From Candidatus Competibacteraceae bacterium (lineage in GTDB: Bacteria > Pseudomonadota > Gammaproteobacteria > Competibacterales > Competibacteraceae), in NCBI GenBank assembly GCA_003989085.1, contig RXIV01000008.1, positions 163,501-227,500 on the forward strand: a stretch of DNA of 64,000 nucleotides, given 5' to 3'. Every line of letters begins with the position of its first letter. Positions within the stretch are counted from its first letter, which is position 1. This document shows, piece by piece, positions 53,452 through 62,444 of this stretch. The notes under the pieces are model-generated. The model made no database searches. It was given only the letters and a program-made list of their open reading frames with translations, and was not told where the DNA came from. The translations under genes and the position numbers were made by a program.

Positions 53452-55662
53452 ATGGCTGGCCTTGAATCCAAAAAAAGCCTCGGCGTCCTGACCAGCGGCG
53501 GCGATGCCCAGGGTATGAATGCGGCAGTTCGCGCCGTAGTACGCTCCGCTTTGCATCAGGGCGCTGCCGTATACGCGATTGATGAAGGTTATCAGGGGAT
53601 GGTAGACGGCGGCGACCGCATTCACCCGTTATCGTGGGATGACGTGGGCCGGATTCTGCACCGGGGCGGCACCGTGATCGGCACGGCCCGCTGCGCCCGG
53701 TTCCGTGAACGTGAGGGTCGCTTGCAGGCCGCCCGCAATCTGTTGCAATCAGGGATTGACCGGTTGGTGATCATCGGCGGCGACGGCAGTTTGACCGGTG
53801 CAGATACCTTCCGCCAGGAATGGCCCGGCCTGATTGCGGAACTGCGCGAACGTGGCGAGATTGACGAGGCGACCGCACAGCAGCACCCGGCGCTGATGAT
53901 TGTCGGGCTGGTGGGATCGATTGACAACGACATGGTCGGCACCGACATGACTATCGGCGCTGATTCCGCCCTGCACCGGATCACCGAAGCGATGGACGCT
54001 CTAACTAGCACCGCCGCCAGTCACCAGCGCAGTTTTGTAGTGGAAGTGATGGGCCGGCATTGCGGCTATCTGGCGCTGACCAGCGCCATTGCCGGCGGCA
54101 CCGACTATGTGCTGATTCCCGAAAACCCGCCCGACGAAGGTTGGGAAGAACGGATGTGCGAGCTGCTGCGACGGGGTCGGGCCGCCGGAAGGCGCGACAG
54201 CATTGTGGTGGTCGCCGAGGGCGCTGCTGATCGCGCCGGCCACCCGATCAGCGGCGACTATGTGCGTCGGGTGCTGGAGGAGCGGTTGGGCGAGGACACC
54301 CGCGTCACCATTCTCGGCCATGTTCAGCGCGGCGGCACCCCCAGCGCCTATGACCGCTGGATGAGCACCCTGGTCGGTCACGCTGCGGTGGAGGACTTGC
54401 TGGCGGCCACTCCCGACAGCGAGCCACAGTTGATCGGAGTGCGCTACAACCGCATTCACCGCGCCCCGCTGATGCAATGTGTTGAGCAGACTCGGGCGGT
54501 GGCGCGGCTGATCGGTGAACAGCACTATGCCAAGGCAATGGAGATGCGCGGCGGCAGCTTTAGCGCCATGTTCGACATCTTCAAGGCAATGGCTGAGGCG
54601 TTGCCGAGCATTGCCCCACCGGCTCGCCCGCGCCGGATCGCAGTGATTCACGGCGGGGCGCTGGCTCCCGGCATGAACACCGCGACCCGCGCTGCAATCC
54701 GGCTGGGACTGGATCGCGGCCATGCCATGCTGGGGGTGCGCGGCAGTTTTACCGGACTGATTGATGGCCGGATCGAGGAATTAAGCTGGGGCGATGTCGA
54801 GGGCTGGACCGCGTTGGGCGGCGCTGAATTGGGCGCAAGCCGGCAGATTCCCGCCACCGAACAACTGTATCCGGTTGCCCGGGCGCTGGAGACCAACGGG
54901 ATTGACGGGTTGCTGGTGATTGGCGGCTGGATGGCCTATCAGGCGGCTTACCGACTGCACAGCGAGCGCGAGCGTTATCCGGCTTTCAAAATCCCGATGA
55001 TCTGCCTGCCCGCCAGCATCGACAATAATCTGCCCGGTTCGGAACTGAGCATCGGCGCAGACACCGCCTTGAACGTAATTGTTGAGGCGCTGGACCGGAT
55101 CAAACAGTCAGCGATGGCGGCGCGGCGCTGTTTCGTGGTCGAAGTGATGGGCCGGCATTGCGGCTATCTGGCGCTGATGAGCGGCCTGGCCGGTGGAGCT
55201 GAACGAATCTACTTGCCAGAGGAGGGCATTACCCTCAAGGACTTGCAGGTTGATGTGGAGCGGATGATCGCCAGCTTTCGGGACGGGCGGCGGTTTTATC
55301 TGACCATCCGCAACGAACGGGCTAATTCGCAATACACCACCGACTTTCTGTGCCGGCTGTTTGAGGAGGAAGGCGGTCATCTGTTTGATGTGCGTCAGGC
55401 GGTGTTGGGCCATGTGCAGCAAGGCGGTAATCCCTCGCCATTTGACCGGATTTTGGCGACTCGACTGGCGGCGCATGGCATTGATTTTCTGACGGGAGAA
55501 CTGAATCGCGGCACAGCGGCGGGCGTATTCATTGGTTTGGCCGAGGGTAAGGTGACGACTTTTCCGCTCAAGCAGATGCCGGACATGATTGACACGCCTA
55601 ACCGGCGGCCGCTGGAACAGTGGTGGCTGGCGCTGCGTCCGGTGTTGGAGGCGCTGGCTTAA
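53452..55662 (+). CDS. Tandem-domain 6-phosphofructokinase (eukaryote-like architecture)
   Basis: A 736-residue protein with two PFK domains. ATG 53452 has AGTAGGAGAA upstream. The first half has LTSGGDAQGMNAAVRA, GGDGS (109-113) and GSIDND (155-160), with Gly at both positions that set ATP rather than PPi use, so it is the likely catalytic, ATP-dependent half. The second half repeats the fold but reads GGWMA (491-495) in place of GGDGS and SIDNN (522-526) in place of SIDND, so it is probably non-catalytic and may bind an effector, as in animal and fungal PFK. Both halves keep EVMGRHCGYLAL. Stand-alone gene. Confidence 0.9.
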   Translation: MAGLESKKSLGVLTSGGDAQGMNAAVRAVVRSALHQGAAVYAIDEGYQGMVDGGDRIHPLSWDDVGRILHRGGTVIGTARCARFREREGRLQAARNLLQSGIDRLVIIGGDGSLTGADTFRQEWPGLIAELRERGEIDEATAQQHPALMIVGLVGSIDNDMVGTDMTIGADSALHRITEAMDALTSTAASHQRSFVVEVMGRHCGYLALTSAIAGGTDYVLIPENPPDEGWEERMCELLRRGRAAGRRDSIVVVAEGAADRAGHPISGDYVRRVLEERLGEDTRVTILGHVQRGGTPSAYDRWMSTLVGHAAVEDLLAATPDSEPQLIGVRYNRIHRAPLMQCVEQTRAVARLIGEQHYAKAMEMRGGSFSAMFDIFKAMAEALPSIAPPARPRRIAVIHGGALAPGMNTATRAAIRLGLDRGHAMLGVRGSFTGLIDGRIEELSWGDVEGWTALGGAELGASRQIPATEQLYPVARALETNGIDGLLVIGGWMAYQAAYRLHSERERYPAFKIPMICLPASIDNNLPGSELSIGADTALNVIVEALDRIKQSAMAARRCFVVEVMGRHCGYLALMSGLAGGAERIYLPEEGITLKDLQVDVERMIASFRDGRRFYLTIRNERANSQYTTDFLCRLFEEEGGHLFDVRQAVLGHVQQGGNPSPFDRILATRLAAHGIDFLTGELNRGTAAGVFIGLAEGKVTTFPLKQMPDMIDTPNRRPLEQWWLALRPVLEALA

Positions 55663-55803
55663 CGCTTAACACCGGGTTATTTTTTACCACGAAAGGTGCG
55701 GAGAATGCGGAAGAAAGGAGGTGGGATTTTGCCTTTTCACCCACCAGTGATCAGGGATGAGTGTCAGATGTGAAGATGTGGCTGGTTTTGGGTGGAAGAG
55801 GGA

Positions 55804-55848
55804 TCCACGGCAGACCTCTGTTCAGACGGGACGACGGCCTGCCGTGGA
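55804..55848. other. Long inverted repeat downstream of the Gly/Trp-rich gene
   Basis: TCCACGGCAG (55804-55813) and CTGCCGTGGA (55839-55848) are perfect 10-bp arms with a 25-nt loop, just 11 bp past the stop of the minus-strand gene. There is no T-run. It could be a 3' stabilising hairpin or a weak terminator. Confidence 0.5.
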
Positions 55849-55859
55849 AGTAGCGAAAG

Positions 55860-56231
55860 TTAGCGGTTAATCCAGCTACCGCCGCCGCCGTAGCGGTTGA
55901 CCCAGCCGGCGCTACCGCCGCCGCCGTTGAGCCAGCCGCCACCACCGCCGCCGTTAATCCAGCCGCCGCCGCCAACCCGGTTAGCCCAGCCACCGCCGCC
56001 GCCGTAGCGATTGACCCAGCCGCCACGACCGCCAACAGCGGCGGAGCCGCCAACGCCACGAGCCGCCACCCAAGCCTCAGCCGGGTTGGAGTGGATCAAC
56101 CCTCCGCCCAGCGCCGCCACACCGATCACGGCTTGTGACCATTTGCCCAAGCTGCGTAGAAACGCCCGCCGTTCCTCAGCACCGAGCGTCTCGATGGGTT
56201 CAGGTCGGGATTTTTGATCTTGATCAGTCAT
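55860..56231 (-). CDS. Exported Gly-rich protein with six Trp-x-Asn repeats (RiPP-precursor-like)
   Basis: A 123-residue protein. ATG 56231 has GGAGA 7 bases upstream. Residues 1-53 are a leader: twin Arg at 21-22 in EERRAFLRSLGK, a hydrophobic run AVIGVAALGGGLI (34-46) and an AEA cleavage site before Trp54. The rest is almost only Gly with six W-x-N units at residues 72, 82, 91, 100, 110 and 120, where x is Val, Ala, Ile, Leu, Val, Ile, and the unit is followed by Arg or Gly. Aromatic-x-Asn in glycine context is the substrate pattern of radical-SAM cyclophane-forming systems such as GrrA. No radical-SAM gene lies in the window. Alternatives: structural glycine-rich surface protein. It follows a secreted SnoaL-like gene by 13 bp. 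Confidence 0.7.
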   Translation of the reverse strand: MTDQDQKSRPEPIETLGAEERRAFLRSLGKWSQAVIGVAALGGGLIHSNPAEAWVAARGVGGSAAVGGRGGWVNRYGGGGGWANRVGGGGWINGGGGGGWLNGGGGSAGWVNRYGGGGSWINR

Positions 56232-56244
56232 GACCATTCTCCGC

Positions 56245-56829
56245 TCATGGGGCTTTCTTTGGGGCAGCTTCCGGCGTCGGAGTTGCTGCGGAAGCTGGCG
56301 CTGCTGGCTCAGCATCGTCCTCTGATGGCGGACCGGCATCTTCCGCCAGATTCGAGGTGTGCAGCGCCTGGACGCGCCAGCCGGCTTTTTCCTTCTTCAG
56401 CACTGCAGACACGTTCAGCTCAAACTCACGGGCCTGGCCGGATGGATCGCTGTCTTTCATTATGCAGGACGCCATGAACCAAGCGTCGTTACCCTCTTCA
56501 CCCCCAGCCATCTCCGGGCAGTTGTGAGTCAGCGAGCCGGCCTTGAAGGTTTCAAAAAAGTGCTTGTAGGTCTCTTCAATCGCCGCCTTGCCCTTCCAGA
56601 ACTCGCCGGAGCCGGTGCCCATCAATGCGACGTTGGGGTTGTCGGCATAGAGCGCCATTAACGCTTTGATGTCCTGTTTATTCAGCGCCTCATGGTGTTG
56701 AGTAAGCACCGCTTTGAGTTCGGCGCTGGCTTTTTCGGTCGCCGCCGGGGCTGGGTCTGCCGCCAGCACAGGTAGCGCCAACGCACAACCCAGAGTAGCG
56801 GCGAGTAACGCCTGATAGCTTTTCTTCAT
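56245..56829 (-). CDS. Secreted SnoaL/NTF2-like domain protein
   Basis: A 194-residue protein with Sec signal MKKSYQALLAATLGCALALPVLA (cleaved about residue 23). The domain (about 38-160) starts VLTQHHEALNKQDIKALMALYADNPNVALMG, typical of the DUF4440/SnoaL NTF2-like fold, and the tail is Ala/Pro/Glu-rich. ATG 56829 has GGAGATT upstream. Function unknown; the fold can bind small ligands or be an enzyme. It ends 13 bp before the Trp-x-Asn repeat gene, so the two are likely one transcript. Confidence 0.75.
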   Translation of the reverse strand: MKKSYQALLAATLGCALALPVLAADPAPAATEKASAELKAVLTQHHEALNKQDIKALMALYADNPNVALMGTGSGEFWKGKAAIEETYKHFFETFKAGSLTHNCPEMAGGEEGNDAWFMASCIMKDSDPSGQAREFELNVSAVLKKEKAGWRVQALHTSNLAEDAGPPSEDDAEPAAPASAATPTPEAAPKKAP

Positions 56830-56898
56830 CGGATCAATCTCCAAAATGGGTTATCAATGAACTTCGCTCTTCGCCATTCCCTGGCGTCTGGCGGGCGT

Positions 56899-57648
56899 TT
56901 ATCGGCTGTGAGCCTGATCCAGCCGCGCCCGTAACTGTTGCGCCCAACCCTCAAACGCCTGTTGGGCGTAGGCCCAGGTCGAATAAGCCTTCATGTAATC
57001 GGAAACGCCAGTACTGACTGCATTACCGACCCCTTGCGAGGTATCTACGACATATTTCCGTCCGACTTCGGTGTCGGCGTATTCAGCAATCACCTGATTG
57101 TTCCGGCTATCGAAAAACTGAGCGGCGATGCCAGTGCGGCCCAGATAGGGCGCAGACCCTACCGGTCCGCCCGATGCTGCGCCCGAGGCCATGTCAGCGA
57201 CAGTGGCATAGGGCACCACCAACGCTACCACGCTCATTTCAGGCTTGGTCGGCACTAGATCGACAATGGTGATCTTCACTCGCAACACGCCTGACCCCGG
57301 CTGGGTCACGACCGGGTAGGCATTGCCGAGCGCTTTGACAATGGCCTGTCGAAATTCATCGACCAGTGTTTTCAATTGCGCGGGATCAATCGCCTTGTAT
57401 TCTGCATTGCTGGCCAGTTGGACCTGGATCGGATCGAGCAAAATTTTGTTATACCGACCAAGGTTGGCGTCAGATGCAGCCCAGCGATAAGCCCCCTTAT
57501 CGCCAGGGACAGGCTGGAGCCGGTTGGGATAGGTCAGGAATGCGGCATAGGCGGCAGGTCCTGGCGCCTGTTCGCTGGTTGGGCTGCCCGCGCAGGCGGT
57601 AAGGAGGAGGGTCAACAAGACCAGACCATGAGGGGAAAGGCGCGACAT
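56899..57648 (-). CDS. DUF3313-type lipoprotein
   Basis: A 249-residue lipoprotein with lipobox LLTAC (Cys19). The mature protein (YNKILLDPIQVQL, FRQAIVKALGNAYPVVTQPG, VLRVKITIVDLVPTKPEMS) matches the DUF3313 family of envelope proteins of unknown role. ATG 57648 follows GGAG at a long spacing. It is on the same strand 69 bp upstream of the SnoaL-like gene and may belong to the same unit. Confidence 0.8.
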   Translation of the reverse strand: MSRLSPHGLVLLTLLLTACAGSPTSEQAPGPAAYAAFLTYPNRLQPVPGDKGAYRWAASDANLGRYNKILLDPIQVQLASNAEYKAIDPAQLKTLVDEFRQAIVKALGNAYPVVTQPGSGVLRVKITIVDLVPTKPEMSVVALVVPYATVADMASGAASGGPVGSAPYLGRTGIAAQFFDSRNNQVIAEYADTEVGRKYVVDTSQGVGNAVSTGVSDYMKAYSTWAYAQQAFEGWAQQLRARLDQAHSR

Positions 57649-57698
57649 CAGTTGGGAACTCCGTTGCGGATAGGCAGGGAAAGCGGTTGAGATAGGCC

Positions 57699-57704
57699 AG
57701 TATA
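57699..57704 (-). promoter_or_regulatory. Possible -10 box for the DUF3313 gene
   Basis: TATACT on the minus strand about 50 bp upstream of ATG 57648, with TTGGCG 15 bp further upstream (short spacer). Tentative. Confidence 0.25.
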
Positions 57705-57848
57705 CCATTGCTCATTTTGCGCCAATTACAGCGACTCGCGTAGTGGGTAGTCCTGCAAAATGGAATCAATAAGCGCAATGCTGAATCTGGGAATCTGTGA
57801 TGCAGAAGGTCACTACTCGGTGCAGGACAACCCAAGACTACCCGACCG

Positions 57849-60800
57849 TCAATGGCCCAATCTTGCCAGCAACTCTACGAACGCCAGCGCCGGTACCGGC
57901 GGGCTGGTCAGGTAACCCTGATACAGGTCACAACCGTTGAGTTGCAGGAACGCCAATTGCTCGGCGGTCTCCACCCCTTCCGTCAGCACCTTCAGGCCTA
58001 GGGTGTGACCCATTGCAATGATGGTTGCAGCGATCTCCATTGCCTCCCGCTGGTGCGGCAGATCATCAACGAAGCTCTTGTCGATTTTCAGCACATCGAG
58101 CGGGAAACGCCGGAGATAGGCGAGTGATGAGTAGCCGGTGCCGAAGTCGTCCATCGCCAGATGCAGTCCCAGCCCGCGCAGGTGTTCGAGGACAGTCACC
58201 GCTTCCACCTCACGTTGCATCAAGGCGCTTTCGGTCAGTTCCAGTTCCAGCCACTCTGCGGGGAAGTCGGTGTCCTTGAGGATCTGCAAGACGGTGGCGA
58301 CCAGGTCGCCGTGGTGGAGTTGATGCACCGAGAGGTTGACCGCCAGGGTCAGCGGCGGCAGACCCGCGTCTAGCCATGCCTTGCCTTGGCGGCAGGTTTC
58401 TCGCAGCACCCATTCGCCAATCGCGCTGATTAAACCGGTTTCTTCCGCCAACGGAATGAACCGACCGGGCGGGATCAGGCCATGATCAGGGTCTTGCCAA
58501 CGCACCAGCGCCTCGGCTCCGACGATGCGCCCGCTGGGAATCGCTACCTGGGGCTGGTAGTAAACCCGCAACTGTTGATCGCCGATGGCGTGGCGGAGAC
58601 GGGCTTCCAGTTCAATGCGCTGGCGGGCGGCCTGGGTGAGATCGGCGGAAAAGTACTGGAAACGCCCGCGCCCTTCGCTTTTAGCTTGATACAGCGCAGC
58701 ATCGGCTTGCTGCAACATCTCTTCCGCAGTCTGGGCGTGTTGGGGGAACAGGCTAATGCCGAGACTGACGCCCAGCCGTATTTCGGTCTCATTGGTGAGT
58801 CGCCAAGGTTCGCTGAGAATACTCAGGATATCCATCGCCACCCGGGCCGCGTCCTGCGGTTGCGCCAGATCTTCAAGTAGCACCGCGAATTCATCGCCGC
58901 CCAACCGGGTTACTGTATCCACGCCACGCAAACGGTGGGTCAAGCGTTCAGCGACCTGCTGCAACAGCGCATCGCCTGCTGAATGCCCATAACTGTCGTT
59001 CACGTCCTTAAAGCGATCCAAATCCAGCACCAACAGCGCCAGTGTTTCCTCATCACGGTGGGCGACCTCGATGCTATGTTGCAACCGGGCGGAAAGCAGC
59101 AGGCGATTGGGCAGCCCGGTCAACGAGTCATGATGGGCCAGAAAGTCCAGTCGCTCTTCGGACGCCCTGATCTGGGAAAGATCGGCGAATACGCCCACAT
59201 AATGCGTCACCACCCCGGTGCTATTCTTGACCGCACTGACGCTCAACAACTCGGGGTACACGTCACCGTTCTTACGCCGATTCCAGATCTCGCCCTGCCA
59301 ATGACCGGTGTCCTGAAGGGTAGCCCACAGCGCCGCATAGAATGCCGGACTTTGCCGATCGGAATGCAGCAGACGTGGGGTTTGACCCAGCGCCTCCTCC
59401 TCGGTGTAGCCTGTCAATTCGCAAAAGGCCCGGTTGACCCGCAGGATGCGTTCATCAGGATCGGTGATGATGATCCCTTCCCGGGTGTTCTCGAATACCG
59501 TGGCGGCTTGACGCAGGCGATCTTCAGCCCGCCGGCTCTCGGTGACATCGTGCGCCAGCACCATTCCCGCCCGCCGCCCGGAGAACTGGAGAACGTGCAT
59601 AGTGACCTCAACGTCGATGAGCGAGCCATCCTTTTTCCGGTGCTTCCAAATGCCCTCCCGATCGATGGTGTGGTCGTGAACCTGGCGGATACGCGCCAGC
59701 AGGCGAGGGATCTCTTCCGGTTGGCGAATGTCGGTAATCGTCATACCCAGGAACTCGTCCCGGCTGAACCCGTAGTGAGTGAGGGTGGCATCGTTGACGG
59801 CGAGAAACCGCAGCGTTTCCAGGTCGAACACCCACATCGGCTGTGGATTGGCTTCAAACAGTTGGCGGTATTGCCACTCACGCTGCCGCAGCGTCGCAGT
59901 AGCCCGGTTCCGCTCGGTGACATCAGCCGCCATACTGATGGCGATCCGCCGACCGTCCGCCAACCGACCCAGCCCTACCGAACTGAATTCCCAGTCGCGT
60001 TGTGAACCCGCCTTGCAGGTGATCAGATACTCGCCTTCCGCCTTGCGCTGTGACAAGTCGTAGAGCCGGTCGATATCGGCCTGCGCAGCCTGTTGATGTT
60101 CACCATAAGCCTGTCTGGTCCAGTCGGTAATGGTCGGGATATCGGCGTGGGCGTAGCCGCTGATCTCAGTCCAGGCTCGACTGAGTGTCAGCACTTGGCC
60201 ATCCTCAGCGTGGATCATGATCGGGAACGGTGCTTCTTCTATCGCCCGACGGAACCGATCCTGGCTTTCCTGCAACGCCTGCTCGGTTTGCAGACGAGCA
60301 GTGTCCGCCTCTGCAATTTCCAGGGCGAAGGCAATATCGCCGGCCAGTTCTTCTAGCAGCGCGATCTCTCCCTCGTCGAAGAACCCGGTCTGATCAGCAT
60401 AGAGATTCAGGGTTCCCCACATCGCACCCTGCACCGCCAAAGGCAGGGCGATGGAGGCGCGATAGCCCAACGCCAGCGCCGATTCCCGCCACAGCGCCAT
60501 GCTCGGAACAGTGGCGATGTCGTTACAGATCACAGTTTGGCCGCTGCGCAGAGCAGTTCCGGCGGGGCCTTCGCTATGGGGACCAACCAGCGTGATATTG
60601 GCCTCGTTCGGATAGTTGCCGATTTGACCCGCTTCAGCCACGGGTCGCACTTGGCCGGTCTCCCGATTTAGCCGCCCGATCCAGGCCATGCGAAAGCCGC
60701 CGTCGCGCACTGCAATTTGGCAGGCCTGGCCCAGCATCCACGCTGGATCCTTCCGCCGCACGATGATTTGGTTGATGTTCGACAGCATTTCGTAGAGGCG

Positions 60801-62444
60801 GTTGAGCCGGCAAATTTGCTCGGCAGCCCACTGGCGTTCGGTGATGTCGTTGATGGTGGCGATGAGCATCTCTACGCTTCCATCCTTGCGACGCACACAC
60901 TTGACATCGATGGTGGTCAATACCACTGCGCCATCCGGGCGAATGAAACGCTTGTCTATCGTGTAGCCGTCGGATTCTCCCCGCAGTACCCGCTCGAATT
61001 CGGTGATACTGGCCGCGAGGTCATCCGGGTGGGTGATCTCCGCCCATGTCATGTTCACCAGTTCTTCGGGTGAGTAGCCCAGAATCTCGCAGAGTCGATC
61101 ATTGAATTGCAGCCAGCGCTTGCTCTCAGGTGAAGTGAAGGCCATGCCGACAAAAGGCAGGTCGTAGAACTTCCGCAGCAGTCGATCCTGCTCTGCCGCT
61201 TGGGCCAGCAATTCAAAGTGGTGGGCGCGTTGCTGTTGCCGCCACAGTCCCAGCACTGCAGCGGTGATCGCCGCGATGGCCAACAGCACGACCAGACTGA
61301 CCCAGAACACCAGCCAGTTAAGCGGCGCCATGACTTCAGCGCGGTCGATTTTGGCGACCAGATACCAGTCAGTGTCGGCTACCGGGCGGAAGGCTGCCAA
61401 GACCGGAACGTCACGATAATCAGCGCCTGCCGTCACGCCAGATCGTCCCTCGCGCATTGCGATGGCGGCGGGGAGATTAGGGTTGTTCAAGAGTTCGCGC
61501 TGGGTCAGCGCCGCACCTGACTGATGGCGTAATTCGTTGAGAAACAGCACTGAGTCGCCTTCACGGCGCACCAGCAGCGATTCGGCACTGGGGCTGGCAG
61601 TGGGCCAACGCTGGATCAGCGGGAACAGCAGGCGTTCAGGTTCGACATGCAACACCACGGTCGCCACCAGTCGGCGACCTTCCATCCCGGCCTGCGTGAT
61701 CGGCACTACCCAATCCAAGTGGATTTGTCCAGCTTCATCCCGGTAAAGATCGCTGCGTTGCGTCCGTCCGCTGGACAGTGCCTGGGTCAGCAAAGGTTTG
61801 AGCTGAGAGTAAAGCTCCACATGATCACCCAGATTGATCACGGACTGACCTTGGGTGTCTAGTAGCGCTACGTCTTCATAACCATAGGCCGCCCGCAGCA
61901 CTGCGAGCCGTTCCACAATCTCATCATGCTGCGCAGCGCCGCCTTGGCGCAGGAACTGATCCACCTGCCCGGCAAAGCCGGGGTCAGCGGCCAGCGCGTC
62001 GCCATTGCCTTGCCGTTCAGCCAGCCAGCCAGTGATCTGGTTGGACTTGAGGTCGGCGATGGCCTCCAGACTGGCGTAGGCCTCACGCTCCAGTTGTGGG
62101 CCGTGTAGCAACACGAGGCCAAATCCGAGCAACGGCGCCAGCAAGGCGAGGCTGACGAGGGTTAGCACCCAGTAGCGCCGGCGGAGTCTGGGTGTCGCTG
62201 CATCATCACTCGTATCGGTCATGACCGGCGATTCGTACCAGCCACACAGCAGGAGGTAGAACAAGCCTGCCGTTACGATGACGAAAGCCAGGCCCTTGAT
62301 GGTGTTGATCCGCCCCATCAGGGCTGGATCGGTGGTTACAAGGTTCAATAACCCATCTGAGGCGATGATCCACAGAGCGGCAAAGCCAGCGTACAGCAAC
62401 GCGATCCCGCTGGGGGCGAGGCGATGACGCAGGAAAGAGGGCAT
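57849..62444 (-). CDS. Multi-sensor diguanylate cyclase / c-di-GMP phosphodiesterase
   Basis: Membrane signalling protein of 1531 residues. Membrane segments at about 12-33, 50-68, 91-113 and 385-407 bound a periplasmic Cache-like sensor (about 115-380). Then in order PAS (about 420-540), GAF (560-720), three PAS (735-1095), GGDEF (about 1095-1265) and EAL (about 1280-1531). The GGDEF motif is intact in RLGGDEFAVL with an RGVD I-site five residues before. EAL residues are intact: EALVRW, AVNLSVHQL, LELELTES, MDDFGTGYS, LKIDKSF, LTEGVET. Both activities are therefore possible. Single gene, its signals unknown. Confidence 0.92.
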   Translation of the reverse strand: MPSFLRHRLAPSGIALLYAGFAALWIIASDGLLNLVTTDPALMGRINTIKGLAFVIVTAGLFYLLLCGWYESPVMTDTSDDAATPRLRRRYWVLTLVSLALLAPLLGFGLVLLHGPQLEREAYASLEAIADLKSNQITGWLAERQGNGDALAADPGFAGQVDQFLRQGGAAQHDEIVERLAVLRAAYGYEDVALLDTQGQSVINLGDHVELYSQLKPLLTQALSSGRTQRSDLYRDEAGQIHLDWVVPITQAGMEGRRLVATVVLHVEPERLLFPLIQRWPTASPSAESLLVRREGDSVLFLNELRHQSGAALTQRELLNNPNLPAAIAMREGRSGVTAGADYRDVPVLAAFRPVADTDWYLVAKIDRAEVMAPLNWLVFWVSLVVLLAIAAITAAVLGLWRQQQRAHHFELLAQAAEQDRLLRKFYDLPFVGMAFTSPESKRWLQFNDRLCEILGYSPEELVNMTWAEITHPDDLAASITEFERVLRGESDGYTIDKRFIRPDGAVVLTTIDVKCVRRKDGSVEMLIATINDITERQWAAEQICRLNRLYEMLSNINQIIVRRKDPAWMLGQACQIAVRDGGFRMAWIGRLNRETGQVRPVAEAGQIGNYPNEANITLVGPHSEGPAGTALRSGQTVICNDIATVPSMALWRESALALGYRASIALPLAVQGAMWGTLNLYADQTGFFDEGEIALLEELAGDIAFALEIAEADTARLQTEQALQESQDRFRRAIEEAPFPIMIHAEDGQVLTLSRAWTEISGYAHADIPTITDWTRQAYGEHQQAAQADIDRLYDLSQRKAEGEYLITCKAGSQRDWEFSSVGLGRLADGRRIAISMAADVTERNRATATLRQREWQYRQLFEANPQPMWVFDLETLRFLAVNDATLTHYGFSRDEFLGMTITDIRQPEEIPRLLARIRQVHDHTIDREGIWKHRKKDGSLIDVEVTMHVLQFSGRRAGMVLAHDVTESRRAEDRLRQAATVFENTREGIIITDPDERILRVNRAFCELTGYTEEEALGQTPRLLHSDRQSPAFYAALWATLQDTGHWQGEIWNRRKNGDVYPELLSVSAVKNSTGVVTHYVGVFADLSQIRASEERLDFLAHHDSLTGLPNRLLLSARLQHSIEVAHRDEETLALLVLDLDRFKDVNDSYGHSAGDALLQQVAERLTHRLRGVDTVTRLGGDEFAVLLEDLAQPQDAARVAMDILSILSEPWRLTNETEIRLGVSLGISLFPQHAQTAEEMLQQADAALYQAKSEGRGRFQYFSADLTQAARQRIELEARLRHAIGDQQLRVYYQPQVAIPSGRIVGAEALVRWQDPDHGLIPPGRFIPLAEETGLISAIGEWVLRETCRQGKAWLDAGLPPLTLAVNLSVHQLHHGDLVATVLQILKDTDFPAEWLELELTESALMQREVEAVTVLEHLRGLGLHLAMDDFGTGYSSLAYLRRFPLDVLKIDKSFVDDLPHQREAMEIAATIIAMGHTLGLKVLTEGVETAEQLAFLQLNGCDLYQGYLTSPPVPALAFVELLARLGH

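Noticed and set aside
55870..56060. Repeated GC-rich DNA units suggestive of a CRISPR or VNTR array
   Set aside because: The periodicity is the codon repetition of Gly and Trp-x-Asn; units vary in length (27-30 bp) without unique spacers of constant size.
58983..60005. 340-codon plus-strand frame inside the GGDEF/EAL gene
   Set aside because: Opposite strand of conserved PAS/GGDEF coding sequence; no independent signature or ribosome-binding site.
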